A DNA stretch of 64,000 nt from Paenibacillus sp. JNUCC-31 (GCF_014844075.1 NZ_CP062165.1:5890001-5954000), one strand, 5' to 3'; shown: positions 26,702-36,988, numbered from the stretch's first letter. Notes: generated from the letters alone by a model not told the origin. A program made the numbers and translations.

Positions 26702-26757
26702 GAAGATCTTTAGGCTGTGTTGTCCGTGTTCTGGACAATGCGGTCTTTTTTTTGCGA
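26702..26757 (+). terminator. Probable terminator after the AraC regulator
   Basis: TTGTCC-GTGTTCT-GGACAA sits inside an imperfect longer stem (AAGATC with GGTCTT) followed by eight T residues. Confidence 0.5.
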
Positions 26758-26822
26758 ATACGGCACCGTAATGGAAAAATGCCCGTCCTTCTGCGGATCT
26801 GTGCCCCCAAAAACGGGATAAC

Positions 26823-26849
26823 TGTACGTTTAACGGCGCAGGTGTACCT
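26823..26849 (+). promoter_or_regulatory. Paired direct repeats TGTACGT/TGTACCT before the transporter operon
   Basis: TGTACGT starts at 26823 and TGTACCT at 26843, 20 bp apart. The second copy is exactly 44 bp before the cre-like box at 26887, the same geometry as at 20053-20129. Confidence 0.55.
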
Positions 26850-26886
26850 GTTTATGGGACAATCAAATCGACTATGATCAGATTCG

Positions 26887-26900
26887 AGAAAGCGCTATCA
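26887..26900 (+). promoter_or_regulatory. cre-like box before the transporter operon
   Basis: AGAAAGCGCTATCA matches the CcpA consensus except for the first base. TATCAT at 26896-26901 may be the -10; there is no good -35, as expected of an activator-dependent promoter. Confidence 0.55.
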
Positions 26901-26958
26901 TAATTTACGCACCACAGACAGCTGGTCAGGGGGGATTGTTCTGGAGAAGGAAATCGTA

Positions 26959-27906
26959 TTGAATCACAAGACATCAACACAGCTGAAGGGACCTGGTTTT
27001 CTGACCAATGCCCGCAAAAGAATGATGAAGCACTGGCAGTTACATCTGCTGGTGATTCCGCCCTTGCTATTTTTTCTCATCTTCAAGTATTATCCGATGA
27101 TCAATGCGGTCCTTGCCTTTAAGGACTATAACGTCATCAAGGGAATATGGGGAAGTGATTGGGTTGGTTTTCAAAACTTTCGTCTGTTCTTTGAGAACCC
27201 ATTATTCTGGACCCTGGTGAAGAACACCATTCTGCTTAGCGGTTATTTAGTGTTGGCCGGATTTCCGATTCCGATTGTGCTCGCACTCATGATTAACGAG
27301 GTACGCGGAGCCAAGTTTAAGAAGTTCGTGCAGCTCGTATCTTTTGCACCCTATTTCATCTCAACGGTCGTAATGGTGTCCATGATTATGCTGTTCCTGG
27401 CACCACGGCTTGGATTTGTGAACATCGCCATGAATTTCATTGGGCTGGATTCCGTGAATTTTCTGGGTGAGCCGGGTATGTTCCGTTCGATCTACGTCTG
27501 GTCCGACATTTGGCAGACTGCGGGCTACAGTGCGGTTATTTATTTGGCAGCACTTGCCGGAATCGACCCCACATTGTACGAAGCGGCCAAAGTCGATGGA
27601 GCCTCGCGTTTTCAAAAAATTCGTCACGTGGATCTGCCAGGGCTGGTGCCAACCATTGTCATTATTTTGATCCTGAATGTCGGAAATGTCATGGCGATTG
27701 GCTTTGAGAAAGTCTACCTGTTACAGAATCCACTCAATCTGGCTAATTCTGAAATCATTGCTACTTATGTCTACCGAGTGGGCCTGTTGAATGCCAACTA
27801 TAGTTTTGCAACTGCGGTAGGGCTGTTCAACTCACTGATCAATCTGGTCTTACTGGTTACGGTGAATGGTTTGGCGAAGAGAGTTACGAAGAATAGCATT
27901 TGGTAA
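26959..27906 (+). CDS. Sugar ABC transporter permease, LplB type
   Basis: A 315-aa inner-membrane subunit of a carbohydrate importer with about six membrane helices. The cytoplasmic EAA loop that docks the ATPase is EAAKVDGASRFQKIRHVDLPGL. LplB-type features are LLVIPPLLFFLIFKYYPM near the N-terminus and NVGNVMAIGFEKVYLLQNPL. TTG 26959 lies about 8 bp after AGAAGG. It is the first gene of the operon with the second permease and binding lipoprotein; no ATPase is encoded, so a shared MsmX-like ATPase elsewhere is presumed. Confidence 0.93.
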   Translation: MNHKTSTQLKGPGFLTNARKRMMKHWQLHLLVIPPLLFFLIFKYYPMINAVLAFKDYNVIKGIWGSDWVGFQNFRLFFENPLFWTLVKNTILLSGYLVLAGFPIPIVLALMINEVRGAKFKKFVQLVSFAPYFISTVVMVSMIMLFLAPRLGFVNIAMNFIGLDSVNFLGEPGMFRSIYVWSDIWQTAGYSAVIYLAALAGIDPTLYEAAKVDGASRFQKIRHVDLPGLVPTIVIILILNVGNVMAIGFEKVYLLQNPLNLANSEIIATYVYRVGLLNANYSFATAVGLFNSLINLVLLVTVNGLAKRVTKNSIW

Positions 27907-27921
27907 GAAAGGAGTTCACCT

Positions 27922-28821
27922 ATGGCTGCAACCGTTCAAACAAAAATTAAAGAGTCCGCCGTGGACAAAACGTTTCTGATTACGATCTATATTTTGCTCA
28001 GTATCGTGGCGCTGGTGGTCATTTACCCACTGATATTTATCGTCAGCAGCTCAATCAGCAGCCCGGCAGCAGTAACTTCCGGCCGGGTATGGCTCTGGCC
28101 CGTAGATATTTCCTTCAACGGTTACAAGACATTATTTAATACACCTGAGATTCTAATCGGCTACGGTAACTCCATTTTCTATACGGTCGCTGGTACGCTG
28201 ATCAGTGTAGCGCTGACCATCATGATTGCCTATCCGTTGTCACGCAAAACCTTTTTCGGCAGGAACACCCTGATGATGGTCATTACCTTCACCATGATTT
28301 TCAGTGGTGGGCTGATTCCGACTTATATGGTGGTGAAGCAGCTTCATCTGATTGATACCCGCTGGGCGTTACTGATCCCGAATGCAATCTGGGTATGGCA
28401 GGTTATTATTGCTCGCTCGTTCTTTCAATCTTCTATTCCGGGGGAGCTTCAGGAAGCCAGTGAAATTGACGGTTGCAGTGATATGCGGTTTATCTGGAGT
28501 GTTGTACTCCCGTTATCGAAGCCGATCATCGCTGTGTTGGTCCTCATGTATGCTGTGGGGCAGTGGAATGCGTACTTTGATGCGCTGATCTATCTCAAAT
28601 CGGCAGACTTGTTCCCGCTGCAACTCATCTTGCGCAGTATCATCATTCAAAACAACGGTTCGGGTGCCATGGACGTGGTGAAAATGGTGGAAAGACAGCA
28701 GCTTACCGAACTGTTAAAATATTCGTTAATTGTGGTCGCCACTTTGCCCGTACTCGTCATTTATCCATTTGTACAGCGTCATTTTGTACAGGGGATGCTG
28801 GTCGGTTCCGTCAAGGGTTGA
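27922..28821 (+). CDS. Sugar ABC transporter permease, YtcP/LplC type
   Basis: A 299-aa second permease, 15 bp after the first. It has about six membrane helices and the EAA-type loop EASEIDGCSDMRFIWSVVLPLS. Typical LplC/YtcP segments are YPLSRKTFFGRN, FTMIFSGGLIPTYMVVK and MYAVGQWNAYFDALIY. The ATG follows AAAGGAG. It pairs with the upstream permease to form the channel for an oligosaccharide delivered by the lipoprotein encoded next. Confidence 0.93.
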   Translation: MAATVQTKIKESAVDKTFLITIYILLSIVALVVIYPLIFIVSSSISSPAAVTSGRVWLWPVDISFNGYKTLFNTPEILIGYGNSIFYTVAGTLISVALTIMIAYPLSRKTFFGRNTLMMVITFTMIFSGGLIPTYMVVKQLHLIDTRWALLIPNAIWVWQVIIARSFFQSSIPGELQEASEIDGCSDMRFIWSVVLPLSKPIIAVLVLMYAVGQWNAYFDALIYLKSADLFPLQLILRSIIIQNNGSGAMDVVKMVERQQLTELLKYSLIVVATLPVLVIYPFVQRHFVQGMLVGSVKG

Positions 28822-28917
28822 ACCTTAGATTCGGTGTATGGAGAAAGAAAATATAGAACGTTCATATGCAAGGTACCATCGTCTCAACTGGTAAACTACT
28901 AAAGGGAGTGATCAGAT

Positions 28918-30561
28918 TTGAAGAAGAATATGGTAACGTTATTGATGCTGGTAGTGGCATTCACGGTTGTCTTGAGCGGGTGTTCCAATGGCAACTCATC
29001 TACTGCACAACCGGGGAGCACGGAAGAGGGCGGCAAGGTGAATATAAGCGTGTTTGCGGTTCAGGACTCCAGCATTGATATTCCGACCAATAAATTCACT
29101 GCATTTGTGGAAGACAAATTCAATATCAAATTCAATTGGGAGATCAATCCATCAGATGGGGCCAAGGAAAAGCGTCAAATCTCGCTGGCAAGCGGTGACT
29201 ATCCTGATGCCTATCTGCTTACCCATTATATAGATCAATTCTCTCAGGCAGATCTGCTGAAGTACGGTAAGCAGGGTGTGCTTGTTCCTTTGAACGACCT
29301 CATTGATCAATATGCGCCCAACATCAAAGCAGCCATGGAGAAGAATCCTAATTTGAAAACGCTTAATACAGCGCCTGATGGCAATATCTATGGACTTGTT
29401 GCTTATACGGAATGTTTCCACTGCTCCTACCCGAGCAAGATGTGGATGAATACCGATTGGCTGAAAAAGCTGAATCTGGAAATGCCAAAGACCACGGAAG
29501 AGTTCAAAAATGTGCTGCAAGCTTTCAAAACACAGGACCCGAACGGAAACGGCAAAGCAGATGAGGTACCGCTGAGTGGTTCCATAGAGGAGTTCGGCGT
29601 ACGGATTATTCCGTTCCTGATGAATGCATTTGTATATGATGATGACAGAAACTACCTGCAAATGGAAAATGGGAAAGTTCAATCTGCGGCAATTACACCA
29701 GAATGGAAAGAAGGATTGACTTATATCAAGTCCCTCTTTGATGCAGGTCTGATTGACCCTGGCGCATTCACACAAAACGCAGAAGCGTTCAAGAAAATCG
29801 GTGAGAATGCTGATGCTGAAATTTTGGGTGCTGGTGCAGCGATGCATCCCGCAATCTTCGTAAACATTGACGAAGGCAATACTCGTTCGGCGCACTATAA
29901 CCCGCTGCCACCGATTTCTGGACCACAGGGTGTGTCCTATGCAACGCATGATGCGGGCGGTGTATCTCCGGGAGCGAAGTTTGTAATCACGAACAAGGCA
30001 AGTGAAGAAGCGCAGATTGCCCTGATCAAAATGGTCGACTACATGTTCACTCCAGAAGGTCAAACGAACGGTGCAAGCGGCATGAAGGGAATTGACTGGA
30101 CTGATCCGGTCGATGGCGATGTGGCATTGGGGAAAGACGTAAAACCTGTAGTGAAACAAATCCCTATGGCTGAAGGGGAGGCACCGCGCAATGCAGGTTG
30201 GAGTGGTATGGCTCACTTCTATATGCCAAAAGAATATCGTGATACCTTCGTTCAGGGCACAGATATTTATGCATCCAATGGTTATGAGCGCAGATTATAT
30301 GATGCATCGCTGCTGTATGAAGGGCACGAGCCCAAAGAGCTGTTCCCGATCTGGTCCGTCTGGATTGATCCGAATGAAATTGACGAAGCCAGCTTGCTGC
30401 AAACCAACATCAGAAATTACATTGAGCAAAATGAACTGCAATTCATTACAGGCAATAAGGACTTGAATAAGGACTGGGATGCTTATGTAAAAGGCTTGCA
30501 GAACCTGAAGCTTGATCGTTATCTGGAAATTTTGCAAAAAGCATATGACACAAGCAAGTAA
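28918..30561 (+). CDS. Extracellular solute-binding lipoprotein
   Basis: A 547-aa substrate-binding component of the ABC importer. A lipoprotein signal (MVTLLMLVVAFTVVLSGCSNG) places the lipidated Cys in the lipobox LSGC. The mature protein has the two-lobed fold of large LplA/YtcQ-type binding proteins (ISLASGDYPDAYLL; LVPLNDLIDQYAPN; late LFPIWSVWIDPNEI). Size and relatives suggest a complex oligosaccharide rather than a monosaccharide. TTG 28918 follows AAAGGGAG by about 8 bp. A hairpin downstream probably reduces transcription into the hydrolase genes. Confidence 0.92.
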   Translation: MKKNMVTLLMLVVAFTVVLSGCSNGNSSTAQPGSTEEGGKVNISVFAVQDSSIDIPTNKFTAFVEDKFNIKFNWEINPSDGAKEKRQISLASGDYPDAYLLTHYIDQFSQADLLKYGKQGVLVPLNDLIDQYAPNIKAAMEKNPNLKTLNTAPDGNIYGLVAYTECFHCSYPSKMWMNTDWLKKLNLEMPKTTEEFKNVLQAFKTQDPNGNGKADEVPLSGSIEEFGVRIIPFLMNAFVYDDDRNYLQMENGKVQSAAITPEWKEGLTYIKSLFDAGLIDPGAFTQNAEAFKKIGENADAEILGAGAAMHPAIFVNIDEGNTRSAHYNPLPPISGPQGVSYATHDAGGVSPGAKFVITNKASEEAQIALIKMVDYMFTPEGQTNGASGMKGIDWTDPVDGDVALGKDVKPVVKQIPMAEGEAPRNAGWSGMAHFYMPKEYRDTFVQGTDIYASNGYERRLYDASLLYEGHEPKELFPIWSVWIDPNEIDEASLLQTNIRNYIEQNELQFITGNKDLNKDWDAYVKGLQNLKLDRYLEILQKAYDTSK

Positions 30562-30577
30562 TGAACAGGGATATCGA

Positions 30578-30616
30578 AATCAGGTGCCTATGATGTACCG
30601 GCACCTGATTTTCCTT
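30578..30616 (+). terminator. Intra-operon hairpin, probable partial terminator
   Basis: AATCAGGTGCC (30578-30588) and GGCACCTGATT (30600-30610) form a perfect 11-bp stem followed by TTCCTTG, a weak tail. The loop contains ATGATG (30590-30595), in frame with the downstream gene. It may set a high transporter to hydrolase ratio. Confidence 0.6.
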
Positions 30617-30664
30617 GTATTCAGGCAAAAGGGAAGTTTACATACCAAGAAGGGTGGGATTAAC

Positions 30665-32392
30665 ATTCCTGAGACTGAACAAGAACTTATCACGAATTCC
30701 ACAACGATAAGGCTGACGGATTATGGCGCTGTACCGGACTCTGAGTTGGACACCCAGCCAGCCATGGCTCGTGCAATTCAGGCGGCGGCTGAAATCCCTG
30801 GTCCGGTTGTACTGGACTGTGCGAGAGGCAAGTATCATTTCTACCCGGAGGAGGCGATTCGGGCGCCTTATTATATCTCCAATACCACGAGTGAAGAAGA
30901 GAACCCGGACGTAACCAAGACCATTGCCATTTTGCTGAAAGGGATGAATGATGTAACACTGGAGGGCAACGGCTCCCTGTTTATTTTCCACGGCAAACAG
31001 ACCCTGTTTCTGCTGGACCATTGCATAAATGTAGAGATTCGCAACCTGCATACGGACTATCACCAACCAACGGTGACCGAGATGACGATTATCTCCAGCG
31101 GAAAGCATTATTTCGATGCGCGGGTTCACCCCGATTCCCGTTATCAGATTCGGGACAACAAGCTAACCTGGCTCGGTGAAGGCTGGAGCTTTGCCAAAGG
31201 TCCCATGCAAACCTATGATCCATTGCGGAATACAACCTGGCGAATCGACAATTGGTTGGAATTGGCCCAATCTGTGGAAGAGCTTGAGCCCATGATCATC
31301 CGTTTACATTTTGATTTCCAGCCTAATGTGGTTTCTGGTCATGTATTGCAAAATCGGGATGGCATTCGTGATCAAGTCGGGGTTTTTATGACCGAATGCT
31401 CGGATATTGCGTGGAGTGATGTAAGTCTGCATTTCCTGCACGGGCTCGGTGTCGTCGGCCAGTTCAGCACAAATCTGACCTTTTCACGGATGAATCTGGC
31501 ACCCCGCACCGAGACGGGACGCACCGTTGCCGGCTTTGCGGATTTTCTGCACATATCCAGCTGCCGAGGCAAGGTGACAGTAAGGGATAGCCGTTTTTCC
31601 GGTTCGCATGATGATCCTGTCAATGTCCATGGTACCTATTTACGAATTATAGAACAGCCAGCAGCGAATTGCGTGAAGGTTCGATTCATGCATCCCCAGA
31701 CGTATGGACTTCCGGCGTTTTATCCGGGTGATGAGATCGAATTTGTCCGATCCGGTTCGTTGACGACCTACGCTTCCAACAATGTGGTTGCCGTTGAGCG
31801 TTTAAATTCTCGTGAACTTTTGCTGACGCTTGCTTATCCAGTACCAGAAGGGATTGGAAGTCATGATGTCATTGAGAACGTAACCTGGACGCCTGAAGTG
31901 GAAATTGCAAATAATCATTTTGTCCGGGTGCCCACACGAGGCATACTCGTAACGACACGTCGCAAAGTGCGGATTACCGGAAATACGTTTGAACGTATGT
32001 CCATGAATGCCATTCTGATTGCGGTGGATGCTGAGTCCTGGTATGAGTCAGGAAGGGTGGAAGATGTGACGATTAGCGATAACCATTTTATTGAATGTGG
32101 CAGCAGGGAGCATCCCGTGATCTTCATATCCCCGGAGAATGTGGAGGTAAATGAGAACGCTCCCGTCCATCGGCAGGTCATTATCCTGAATAACCGTTTC
32201 GAAACGTGTAGTGATGTCCAGATTGTAAGCGCCAAATCCACGCGTGGGCTGGTTTTCAAGTCGAATAAAATCTTGTCCACCAGAGCGACAGGAAAGTTAT
32301 CCTGCTACGAAGAAGTCGTTTATGTAAGCGCATGCAGCAAGGTTGACCTTGCCGATAACACGTTTACTGATGTTCCAAATAGAATTGGCTAG
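30665..32392 (+). CDS. GH110-like alpha-1,3-galactosidase (parallel beta-helix)
   Basis: About 575 aa with a right-handed parallel beta-helix: repeated strand-turn units such as VEIRNLHTDYHQ, GKVTVRDSRFSGSHDDPVNVHG and RVEDVTISDNHFIEC. The SHDDPVNVHGTYLRI motif and the N-terminus IRLTDYGAVPDSELDTQPA fit GH110, inverting exo-enzymes that remove alpha-1,3-linked galactose as in B antigen or linear B caps. No signal peptide, so it acts on imported oligosaccharide. The start is uncertain: ATG 30590/30593 lie in the loop of the preceding hairpin, while ATT 30665 is 7 bp after AGGGTGG. I give the latter. Other beta-helix families remain possible. Confidence 0.68.
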   Translation: MPETEQELITNSTTIRLTDYGAVPDSELDTQPAMARAIQAAAEIPGPVVLDCARGKYHFYPEEAIRAPYYISNTTSEEENPDVTKTIAILLKGMNDVTLEGNGSLFIFHGKQTLFLLDHCINVEIRNLHTDYHQPTVTEMTIISSGKHYFDARVHPDSRYQIRDNKLTWLGEGWSFAKGPMQTYDPLRNTTWRIDNWLELAQSVEELEPMIIRLHFDFQPNVVSGHVLQNRDGIRDQVGVFMTECSDIAWSDVSLHFLHGLGVVGQFSTNLTFSRMNLAPRTETGRTVAGFADFLHISSCRGKVTVRDSRFSGSHDDPVNVHGTYLRIIEQPAANCVKVRFMHPQTYGLPAFYPGDEIEFVRSGSLTTYASNNVVAVERLNSRELLLTLAYPVPEGIGSHDVIENVTWTPEVEIANNHFVRVPTRGILVTTRRKVRITGNTFERMSMNAILIAVDAESWYESGRVEDVTISDNHFIECGSREHPVIFISPENVEVNENAPVHRQVIILNNRFETCSDVQIVSAKSTRGLVFKSNKILSTRATGKLSCYEEVVYVSACSKVDLADNTFTDVPNRIG

Positions 32393-32422
32393 CAAATGAG
32401 AAAATTTTGAGGGAGAGTGCAC

Positions 32423-34801
32423 ATGAAACTTCAATATGACAAACCTGCACATGTATGGACCGAAGGGCTTCCTATTGGTAATGGTCGTCTGGGCGGCATG
32501 ATCTTTGGCGGGGTGGAGCAGGAGAAAATCAGCTTGAATGAGGATACGTTATGGTCTGGTTATCCGAAGGACGGCAACAATTCTGGCGCAAAGAACGCCC
32601 TGCCAAAGGTCCGCAAGCTTTTACAGGAAGAACGTTATACGGAAGCGGACACGCTGACCAGAGAAATGATGGGGCCATACACCCAATCTTACCTGCCTTT
32701 AGGGGATTTACTCCTGCGCTTTGAGCATGGGGACATCTATCAATCCTATAAGCGGACGCTGGATGTAGAAAATGCAGTGCACAGCCTTGAATATCAGATT
32801 GGTCATGTGATATATACCCGCGAAATGTTTGCTTCGCATCCGGATCAGGTACTTGTGCTGCAGCTGACTGCAAGTGTGGAAGGGGCGTTGAATGTACATG
32901 CCACGCTGGATAGCCCGCTTCGACATATGACTAGCGTTAAGGAAGACCGTTTTGTTCTGGCAGGTACGGCTCCCGAGCAAGTCGATCCCAGCTACTTTGC
33001 AAGCGACGAACCGATCCGATACGGTGACCCTGAAAATAACAAGGCGATGGTATTTGAAGGACAGTTAGCTGTGGAGACAGAGGGCGGACAGGTAACGATA
33101 GATGGCAGAGGAATTCACGTGTTGGGTGCGACGACGGCAACCTTTTATTTTAGTGCGGCTACTAGTTTTAATGGTATGGATGCCATTCCGGGAATCGAGG
33201 GAAAAGATGCTTCCTTCATTGCAAGTTCATTTCTGAATGAGGCGGTAGGCAAGCCTTACGCCAGCTTGCGTGACTCGCACATTGCGGATTACCGTCTGCT
33301 GTTCGATCGGGTGAAGCTTCAGCTTGGGAATTCACTAGCGTCAGAGGAGATGTCCACTGAACAGCGGATTACGGCCTATGGTGCGGAAGATCCGGGGCTT
33401 GTGGAGCTGCTCTTTCATTATGGGCGCTACTTGCTGATCGCAAGCTCCCGTCCCGGAACGCAGGCTGCGAATCTCCAGGGCATATGGAATGCGGTAACTC
33501 GTCCTCCCTGGAGCAGCAATTATACGTTGAACATCAACACTGAAATGAATTATTGGCCGGCAGAAATATGCAATCTGGCCGAATGTCATGAGCCTTTACT
33601 GGACATGATCAGCAATCTGGCGAAGAAAGGCGCTGAAACAGCACAGGTCAATTATGGCACCCGCGGCTGGACCGCGCATCATAACACGGATATCTGGGGA
33701 CAGACGGCTCCGGTGGGCAACTTCGGAGATGGTGATCCGAGCTGGGCCTTCTGGCCAATGGGAGGCATTTGGCTGACCCAGCATTTATGGGAGCATTATG
33801 CTTTCAGCGGAGACGAGAAGTACTTGCGCGATTCTGCTTATCCTGTGATGAAGGAAGCTGCCCTTTTCGCGCTGGATTGGCTCATCGAAGATGGCAGCGG
33901 CAGCCTTGTGACTTCACCTTCCACTTCACCGGAACATAAATTCCAGACAACAGAAGGCGTAGCAGCGGTCAGTCCGGGTTCAACCATGGATATCTCATTA
34001 ATCTGGGAGTTGTTTACCAACTGTATTGAAGCCTCGAAGATCCTTGGAACAGATCCGGACTTTAGAAAAGAGTTGGAGACCATCCGTGAACGTTTACTAC
34101 CACTGCAAATCGGCAAATATGACCAATTGCAGGAGTGGTCGAAGGACTTTGAGGATGAGGATATCTATCATCGGCATACTTCGCATCTGGTAGGGGTTTA
34201 TCCGGGTCGACAGCTTTCGGATGAGGAGACACCAAAGTTGTTTGGCGCTGCCAGAACCTCGCTTGAGCGACGGGGAGATGAAAGCACGGGCTGGAGTCTT
34301 GGATGGCGAGTTGCGCTCTGGAGCCGTTTCAGAGATGGCAACCGTTCCCTACATTTGCTCTCCAACATGCTCCGTTTGGTCAGAGATGGAGCGTCGGAGC
34401 AATACAACCATGGCGGCGTATATCCGAATCTTCTGGGTGCACATCCTCCGTTTCAGATTGACGGCAACTTCGCCGCCTCTGCCGGGATTGCCGAGATGCT
34501 GCTTCAATCTCACCGTCCCTATTTGGAACTGCTTCCCGCACTGCCGGATGCTTGGCAGCAGGGCAGCGTTTCCGGCCTGCGTGCCCGAGGCGGCTTTGAA
34601 GTCAGCATCCGGTGGGACAATGGACAACTGGCTGAAGCGCACATCACTTCACTCCTGGGCCGGGACTGCACGCTTAGAGTTGAAGAAGGCCCGGTTAAAG
34701 TTACCCTTGACGGCAACGTGATTGAGATAGAGGATACCGACTTAAACCTCGTAAATTTCCCTACATCTGCAGGACGTACCTACAAGGTTAAGTTGAGTTA
34801 A
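32423..34801 (+). CDS. GH95 alpha-L-fucosidase/alpha-L-galactosidase
   Basis: A 792-aa cytoplasmic GH95 inverting hydrolase. The N-terminal beta region starts [17 protein letters not shown]...LNEDTLWSG. The (alpha/alpha)6 barrel has the paired asparagines in [13 protein letters not shown] that activate water, the acid Glu in STSPEHKF and the catalytic Asp in [20 protein letters not shown], as in AfcA-type fucosidases. The protein removes terminal alpha-1,2-L-fucose or alpha-L-galactose. ATG 32423 follows GAGGGAGAG. It is 30 bp after the GH110-like gene and probably in the same transcript. No signal peptide. Confidence 0.92.
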   Translation: MKLQYDKPAHVWTEGLPIGNGRLGGMIFGGVEQEKISLNEDTLWSGYPKDGNNSGAKNALPKVRKLLQEERYTEADTLTREMMGPYTQSYLPLGDLLLRFEHGDIYQSYKRTLDVENAVHSLEYQIGHVIYTREMFASHPDQVLVLQLTASVEGALNVHATLDSPLRHMTSVKEDRFVLAGTAPEQVDPSYFASDEPIRYGDPENNKAMVFEGQLAVETEGGQVTIDGRGIHVLGATTATFYFSAATSFNGMDAIPGIEGKDASFIASSFLNEAVGKPYASLRDSHIADYRLLFDRVKLQLGNSLASEEMSTEQRITAYGAEDPGLVELLFHYGRYLLIASSRPGTQAANLQGIWNAVTRPPWSSNYTLNINTEMNYWPAEICNLAECHEPLLDMISNLAKKGAETAQVNYGTRGWTAHHNTDIWGQTAPVGNFGDGDPSWAFWPMGGIWLTQHLWEHYAFSGDEKYLRDSAYPVMKEAALFALDWLIEDGSGSLVTSPSTSPEHKFQTTEGVAAVSPGSTMDISLIWELFTNCIEASKILGTDPDFRKELETIRERLLPLQIGKYDQLQEWSKDFEDEDIYHRHTSHLVGVYPGRQLSDEETPKLFGAARTSLERRGDESTGWSLGWRVALWSRFRDGNRSLHLLSNMLRLVRDGASEQYNHGGVYPNLLGAHPPFQIDGNFAASAGIAEMLLQSHRPYLELLPALPDAWQQGSVSGLRARGGFEVSIRWDNGQLAEAHITSLLGRDCTLRVEEGPVKVTLDGNVIEIEDTDLNLVNFPTSAGRTYKVKLS

Positions 34802-34930
34802 ATCGCGTTATGGATCGGAAGATCGTTGCATGGAAAATGCTCTACGCGGTCTTTATAATGAGGGCAGACTTGGGCAGGAGAGACATGACCAGCTCCGCTC
34901 AGGGCACAGCATGCAACAATAAGGAGGCAT

Positions 34931-36988
34931 ATGATGCTAACTAGTGATACAGCCGTACAGGTACAGCAACAGAATGGTAATCTTGTAAGCGTTACAAACG
35001 GGCGCGTAAACCTGGAGATCAATCTTGAAAATGGTGAAGTGTCATGCATCGGCAATCATTCTTCCTACGTGAAGGGCATTCGTAGTGCTTTTCGCTGGCA
35101 GGGTCGGGAGTACGGTACGGATCATTATCAGGTCCACGAGCTGACGGCACAGGAAGATATTGTTCGAGAAGGTTTTGGAAAAGGCATCCGCTTGGTCATT
35201 CTGCATAAAAACCCGTTGCTGCCGCAACTGGAGCAGCATTTCTATATGTATGAATCCTCACCGTTTGTACTGGTGCAGACCGCTATAGTCGGTGATGAAG
35301 AGCTTAAGGCGAATCGCATGGCTGTCATCCAATCCAAAACCATATCGCTCGGCGGAGAATCCGGCCAGGATGAACCAAGCATTCTGCGTGTTCCGTTTGA
35401 CAACGATAAATGGGTCAGATATACGGTGGTTAAGCCCCCACTTGATGAGGAGAGTTACGAGGCGACAGCCTTGTTCGCGCCCCACAGCCGCCGGGGAATT
35501 GTGATGGGTTCCCTTACGCATAAGGTATGGAAAACAGGGATTCGTATGCAAAGCGAAAAAAGCGGACATATCGAGGGACTTGATCTGTACGGCGGTGCCG
35601 TGAGTGAACTGACTCGCGATTCCCAGCCTCATGGTTATGTGAAGGGAAAAAGAGTGGAATCACCCCTGGTTTTCATCGGGTTCTATGAAGACTACCGTGA
35701 AGGCCTCGAAGCCTACGGTCAGGCCAATATCTGGATCGAACCTCAGTTACCGTGGGAAGGCGGTGTCCCGATCGGGTGGAACAGCTGGTCAGCGGCCATG
35801 AGCGACCTGGACTATGATCTGTATACGGCGACCAGCGATTTTCTCAAAAATGAAGTGCAGCCGCTTGGATTCCAGAATGAGGATACTCTATACATCAATT
35901 TTGATGCATTCTGGGATAATTTTACGCCGGAAGAAATGAAGAGGGCGCTGGACCGGGTGCGGCAAAACGGACATAGAGCGGGAACGTACTGGACCCCGTT
36001 TGCCTTCTGGGGAGGGCCGGATCAGTTCGGTCAGGCGGTCGAAGGAACGAATGGAAAATACACCTATGCAGATATCCTGCTGCGTGACAGTGAGGGCGAG
36101 ATCCTGCCAGATGTAGACGGTGGTCTGGCGATAGACCCTACCCATCCCGGCAACCTGCAAAGAATCGACTGGTTCACGGATAAATTCATCTCGGAAGGTT
36201 TCGAATATATCAAACTGGATTTCTTGGCACATGGCGCGTTGGAAGGACAGCACCACAATTCGGATATTACAACAGGGATAGCGGCCTATCACTATGGCAT
36301 GTCTTATTTGCAGCATAAGCTCTCGCCAGAAGTAATCGGTCGGCCATTTTTCATTAACTTGTCCATCGCTCCATTATTTCCATATGCTTTTGCCCACAGC
36401 CGCCGTATTTCCTGTGATGTCTTCGGTACACTTGCGGATACGGAATACCTACTGAACTCGCTGACACACGGCTGGTGGATGAGCAATACGCTCTATCGCT
36501 ACAATGATCCTGACCATTCCGTGTTGTACAAGAGTTTCAATCAGGAAGCTACCGGCTGGCATGAAGGACGCAGCCGTCTGACTGCTTCAGTCATTGCCGG
36601 TACAGTGCTTCTGCTCGGGGATGACTTCCGTAAAGAGGAAGCAGCTGAACGAGCAAGAGAATGGCTTGGTAACAAGGATATTTTGAACGTCGCCCGTATG
36701 GGGAGAACCTTCCGTCCAGTCGAAGGTGATCTGGGGAAGCTGTCGTCTGACGTATTTGTTCTTGAATCGCCGGAAGAGAAAAGCTTCTATCTCGCCGTCT
36801 TCAACTTTGATGCTGCACAAGCTGCGGTGAAGTCGATCTCGCTGGAACGAGCCGGGCTGAATGCCAAGACTGTATACGGCTTGCAGGATCTGTGGAAAAG
36901 ATCGTATGGGGAGACGTCTGGAGAGCTTACAGTCTCGCTGGAACCGGCGGAGTCCAAAATCTTCAGATTGACCGTTAAGGAGAACTGA
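34931..36988 (+). CDS. Cytoplasmic clan GH-D alpha-galactosidase-like enzyme (GH36-like)
   Basis: A 685-aa enzyme without signal peptide. An N-terminal beta-sandwich is followed by a barrel starting VPIGWNSWSAAM, with predicted nucleophile Asp430 in YIKLDFLAHG and acid/base near Asp496 in RRISCDVFG, then a C-terminal beta domain. It parallels the central 650 residues of the secreted SLH protein at 41392 almost motif for motif (FIKLDFLTHG, RRISCDTYG), so the two are paralogues for outside and inside. AAGGAGG (34921-34927) serves ATG 34931 or 34934. A TATAAT at 34854 hints at an extra promoter in the 129-bp gap. Confidence 0.85.
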   Translation: MMLTSDTAVQVQQQNGNLVSVTNGRVNLEINLENGEVSCIGNHSSYVKGIRSAFRWQGREYGTDHYQVHELTAQEDIVREGFGKGIRLVILHKNPLLPQLEQHFYMYESSPFVLVQTAIVGDEELKANRMAVIQSKTISLGGESGQDEPSILRVPFDNDKWVRYTVVKPPLDEESYEATALFAPHSRRGIVMGSLTHKVWKTGIRMQSEKSGHIEGLDLYGGAVSELTRDSQPHGYVKGKRVESPLVFIGFYEDYREGLEAYGQANIWIEPQLPWEGGVPIGWNSWSAAMSDLDYDLYTATSDFLKNEVQPLGFQNEDTLYINFDAFWDNFTPEEMKRALDRVRQNGHRAGTYWTPFAFWGGPDQFGQAVEGTNGKYTYADILLRDSEGEILPDVDGGLAIDPTHPGNLQRIDWFTDKFISEGFEYIKLDFLAHGALEGQHHNSDITTGIAAYHYGMSYLQHKLSPEVIGRPFFINLSIAPLFPYAFAHSRRISCDVFGTLADTEYLLNSLTHGWWMSNTLYRYNDPDHSVLYKSFNQEATGWHEGRSRLTASVIAGTVLLLGDDFRKEEAAERAREWLGNKDILNVARMGRTFRPVEGDLGKLSSDVFVLESPEEKSFYLAVFNFDAAQAAVKSISLERAGLNAKTVYGLQDLWKRSYGETSGELTVSLEPAESKIFRLTVKEN

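Noticed and set aside
29152..30216. 354-codon minus-strand frame
   Set aside because: It lies wholly antisense to the binding-lipoprotein gene, has no ribosome-binding site and no recognisable domain.
34827..34859. Internal promoter before the cytoplasmic GH36-like gene
   Set aside because: TATAAT at 34854 is good, but TTGCAT is 21 bp away, too far for confidence.
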